Shown here piece after piece: positions 8,561 through 10,557 of a stretch of DNA of 10,557 nucleotides. The notes under the pieces are model-generated. The model had not been told where the DNA came from and ran no database searches. It saw only the letters and a list, made by a program, of their open reading frames with translations. The stretch comes from Euperipatoides rowelli (lineage: Eukaryota > Onychophora > Udeonychophora > Euonychophora > Peripatopsidae). The position numbers and the translations under genes are program-made. Position 1 is the first letter of the stretch. Every line of letters starts with the position of its first letter. Location: NCBI GenBank assembly GCA_003024985.2, contig PXIH01S0003510.1; one strand, written 5' to 3'.

Positions 8561-8758
8561 CATGTGAACCATCATGTCATTCAAAACGTAGCCATATTTG
8601 TGCAAAATAGGATTGAGAACTTCTACTAAATTCTTATTAGGTTTAGCCTTTACACCAATTGTTTTTCGGTTTGGAAGATCTAAACGAAAAAGAACTCTCC
8701 TTTCCATTAAAATCTCTTTGCATCCCAGAACTGATGAATCCAGATTTTGATCTATGGC
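8561..8758 (-). CDS. RGS12/RGS14-like: RGS12/14-like gene, internal exon: end of RBD1 and start of Ras-binding domain 2
   Basis: Internal exon of 66 whole codons, phase 0 at both ends. The acceptor is tttcctatag (ending 8759) and the donor ATG|gtaagg (8560). The first part, AIDQNLDSSVLGCKEILMER, completes RBD1 and resembles the D-Q/H-D-S/C-x-x-L segment of RGS12/14. It runs straight into RBD2: RVLFRLDLPNRKTIGVKAKP, then NKNLVEVLNPILHKYGYVLN, then DMMVHM. The F-R/E-L-D/E-L, GVKAKP and HKYG motifs are those of the second RBD in vertebrate RGS12/14, which confirms the tandem-RBD arrangement and excludes single-RBD proteins such as Raf or Tiam. RBD2 is cut by the intron just before its usual (S/P)GEK-x-PLDL loop and last strand. 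The domain's function as a GTPase-binding module or scaffold is inherited from the family. Confidence 0.93.
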
Positions 8759-9410
8759 CTATAGGAAAGAATAATGCAATATGTTACAATTATATAAATA
8801 AATAAATTATATAAATATTTTTGTATTGCCATCAAGTGTGCATGATATTACAAAAGTATATCTAATTTTTTTAAAAATGATTGGTATGTCAAAGAAAACA
8901 TTAAAATTAAGATTTTGGCTTAAGTTATAATTTTTTTAATATTTAAACCAAAATCATTACTTTAATATTGTTTTCATTGAAATACCAATCACATAGATGA
9001 TTATTGTTATTTAACGTTTAAATTTTAATTCTTTAATATAATATGTAGAAATAGAGGAAATGATTAGCATAAAAGCAGCAAATTAAAATTTTGGTAAAGT
9101 TGTATTTACTGTTTTTTTTTTTTAAATGTCAAAAATTTAAATCAATTACTATTTTAATAAACATTGTACTACTGGAATTTAAATCAATATAATGAAGACC
9201 ATGTATTATTTTATCTCAATTTTTATTTTATTTTGTATTGTATACAGTATTGTAAATACTGGAAAGAAATTGAGAATGAAACTACAGTATTTCATCTAGT
9301 CTTAGTCTTTAAAGCTTTGCATTGTATAAGTAATAAAATTTTCTAAATAATTAGAAAGAAATTTTCTCTCCCCCTCTATATACAGTCTACTGTATACATT
9401 AAATATTTAC
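8759..9410 (-). other. Intron of the RGS12/14-like gene (652 bases)
   Basis: Bounded by the donor gtaaat and the acceptor tttcctatag on the minus strand, joining phase 0 to phase 0 inside Ras-binding domain 1. The content is AT-rich with T-runs, for example at 9112-9123. A plus-strand frame at 9164-9346 is open but compositionally random and lies wholly inside this intron. No repeat or regulatory motif stands out. Confidence 0.85.
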
Positions 9411-9593
9411 CTCATCGGACCCAAGGTAAAAAACATCCACTGCAGAAAAGTTCAGGCCTCTTTTTTCACATAATTTCTGTAGTAATGACCTAATGGTTTC
9501 TCCGGTTTTTGTATGAATAACTGTTGTAGCACTATTAGGCATAATAACACGACAAACACCTTTACAAGATGCAGATGAATCGCCATTCAATGA
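9411..9593 (-). CDS. RGS12/RGS14-like: RGS12/14-like gene, internal exon: most of Ras-binding domain 1
   Basis: Internal exon of 61 whole codons, phase 0 at both ends. The acceptor is ttttatag (ending 9594) and the donor GAG|gtaaat (9410). After a short linker (SLNGDSSASCKG) the protein reads CRVIMPNSATTVIHTKTGET, then TIRSLLQKLCEKRGLNFSAV, then DVFYLGSDE. This matches the Raf-like Ras-binding domain of RGS12 and RGS14 in order: a first strand of the form C-x-V-x-L/M-P, a second strand ending in T-G-x-T-I-R, a helix ending in the hallmark CEKRGL, and a strand of the form V-D-V-F-x-x-G. In vertebrate RGS12/14 this domain binds activated Ras- or Rap-type GTPases; that function is inferred here. 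The Arg of TIR is conserved in the interface region. The frame opens straight from the splice acceptor, so no start codon should be placed here. Confidence 0.93.
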
Positions 9594-9673
9594 CTATAAA
9601 ATGAAATAAAAATTAAACAACTCTGAAAAATTGAAAAGAAACAACAAAGAAAAGAAGAGAAAATAGGAATTAC

Positions 9674-9831
9674 TTCTTTTGACATTGCATCTTTCTGCAT
9701 CAACACTAAATCTCCACTAGCAAGAGATGCACGGCTTCCCCCAAGATCATTAGTAGTATCTTGACTTATATTTTTTTGTGACCTCCTTGAATCAAATTCT
9801 TCATTTTTGCTAATACGTTTACCAACTTTTA
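9674..9831 (-). CDS. RGS12/RGS14-like: RGS12/14-like gene, internal exon: serine-rich linker before the first Ras-binding domain
   Basis: Internal exon read on the minus strand. It follows the acceptor ttttatag at 9832-9839 and ends before the donor GAA|gtaatt at 9673. It has two bases finishing a codon and then 52 codons, ending in phase 0. It begins KVGKRISKNEEFDSRR, passes through NDLGGSRASLASGDLVLMQK and ends DAMSKE. The stretch is polar and rich in Ser, Asp and Lys with no hydrophobic core, as expected of the disordered linker between the RGS domain and the tandem Ras-binding domains in this family. It has no domain of its own. The assignment rests on the matching splice phase and the 80-base intron separating it from the RBD1 exon. 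The exon before it, ending with one base of a split codon, was not found in the remaining 700 bases. Confidence 0.8.
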
Positions 9832-10179
9832 CTATAAAAGGGGAATAAACAAAGTGAAGAGATTACTAAAATCAGAAATACAAATGGCAAAAAAAGTTTT
9901 CAATTTAATTATTGTAAAAATGTTCATTTGAATTAGTTCATGATTTATCAGATTTTAAAATATTTTTTTAATCATATTTTTTTTTTTTGTCAAATCCAGA
10001 TGTAATGTCAAATAATTGGAGACATTTTTGCATTTGTAAAATCACAGGGCAGATATAAAACTATTAATATTTTAATTTTCTTAATTTGTTCGGATTTTAA
10101 GTCTTCCACAAGGGAATTCCATATGAGAACATTGTTTTATTTGGATTACATGATCACCTTACATGTTAAAAAGACTTTA
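9832..10179. other. AT-rich intronic sequence upstream of the linker exon
   Basis: This should be intron of the RGS12/14-like gene, since the linker exon begins with a split codon. It is AT-rich with a T-run at 9979-9988. I see no exon encoding the end of an RGS domain, no repeat and no regulatory signal. Confidence 0.5.
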
Positions 10180-10211
10180 ACCCAATAGCACCCTATTGAG
10201 TGCTATTAGGT
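10180..10211. repeat. 12-base inverted repeat with 8-base loop
   Basis: The arm acccaatagcac (10180-10191) pairs with gtgctattaggt (10200-10211) with one mismatch, around the loop cctattga. It stands exactly at the switch from AT-rich sequence to the more G+C-rich block on its right. It could be the edge or an internal palindrome of a repeat. Confidence 0.6.
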
Positions 10212-10444
10212 TAGCAAATCTTATAAACACTGAAATTGAAAAAAAAATTTCAAAGTCAAAAGCATGGACAAAAGATTCAGGTCTGTGTGCACTCCTAAAT
10301 CACATAATGGACCAACTGGCCACCAATTCCTCCATCTCTTATCATACTTTGAAAATTTCTCTCAGAATAAGAGGATATTTTGTTACTAATATCTTATATG
10401 ATCTTTTCATGAAACAGGGAAACACAAGTGAAAAAAAAAAGTGA
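10181..10444 (+). other. Unassigned 87-codon stop-free frame, possible transposon fragment
   Basis: The plus-strand frame is stop-free from just after the TAA at 10178-10180 to the TGA at 10442-10444. It has no ATG near its left end, only a TTG at 10196, so it would be an exon or a broken fragment. The product is mixed and protein-like in composition, for example SKAWTKDSGLCALLNHIMDQ followed by LATNSSISYHTL. I do not recognise a family or a catalytic motif. A minus-strand frame at 10342-10542 overlaps it and is also open, which weakens both. It lies inside or beside a G+C-richer block and might belong to a mobile element. It does not resemble the RGS domain expected upstream in the minus-strand gene. 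Confidence 0.25.
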
Positions 10445-10557
10445 TCTGTTATCTGATTCATGCACTGTAACAGGGATCTTGACTCCACCCCCAATAAGGG
10501 TGTAGTCATGCCCATGTCACAAGTGAACACAGCAGGGGCCACCAGGGGCCATTATCA
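10445..10557. repeat. GC-rich block with tandem decamer at the right edge
   Basis: Base composition changes sharply to about half G+C. The block contains a tandem decamer, caggggccac then caggggccat, at 10533-10552. It is open on both strands over most of its length and runs off the window. The composition contrast with the flanking intron suggests an inserted repeat. I do not recognise the family. Confidence 0.35.

Noticed and set aside
9164-9346. 60-codon plus-strand ORF
   Set aside because: Lies entirely within the firm intron 8759-9410, is antisense to the gene and has a random-looking composition.
9399-9590. Minus-strand ORF taken as a stand-alone protein starting at TTG 9590
   Set aside because: It is the RBD1 exon. 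The true boundaries are the acceptor before 9593 and the donor after 9411, and the last few residues of the ORF are intron.
1-10557. tRNA, rRNA, CRISPR, bacterial operon or viral signals
   Set aside because: I saw no cloverleaf with an A/B box, no rRNA-like conserved block, no regularly spaced repeats with unique spacers, and no ribosome-binding sites or packed ORFs. Introns and RGS12/14-type exons place the window in an animal nuclear genome.

Overview
The window is eukaryotic nuclear DNA, probably from an invertebrate animal. By eye it is about three quarters A+T. It has long poly-A and poly-T tracts, no tightly packed ORFs, three ambiguous bases (4460, 5179, 7467) typical of a draft assembly, and clear GT-AG introns. 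The only gene recognised by its protein sequence is a metazoan RGS12/RGS14-type regulator of G-protein signalling (the family of Drosophila loco) on the minus strand. The species cannot be named from this sequence.

Right third (about 7400-9831, read right to left). Three firm internal exons lie at 9831-9674, 9593-9411 and 8758-8561, and a probable fourth at 7488-7423. They encode a serine-rich linker, the first Ras-binding domain (RBD1), the end of RBD1 with most of RBD2, and the probable last strand of RBD2. The upstream exons that should encode the RGS domain (and PDZ/PTB domains, if present) are not recognised and probably lie beyond the right edge. The intron before the last exon carries a MITE-like inverted-repeat element. 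About 15 to 20 residues of RBD2 are not accounted for.

Left and middle (1-7400). This is mostly AT-rich intronic or intergenic sequence. It holds a diverged ~96-bp tandem repeat at the left edge, a possible 1.7-kb element bounded by degenerate inverted repeats (819-2509), a cluster of alternating AATTAGC/GCTAATT motifs (5130-5325) and many T(n)A(n) palindromic tracts. A few islands of higher G+C have strong splice-like borders: 2705-2796, 2882-2977, 3053-3094 and 4438-4763. They could be further RGS exons (minus strand) or exons of another gene (plus strand). None is recognisable by family. Several read open on both strands, so they are offered only as candidates.

Right edge (10180-10557). 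A 12-bp inverted repeat leads into an 87-codon stop-free plus-strand frame and then a markedly GC-richer block with a tandem decamer. This is probably a repeat or transposon fragment that continues outside the window.
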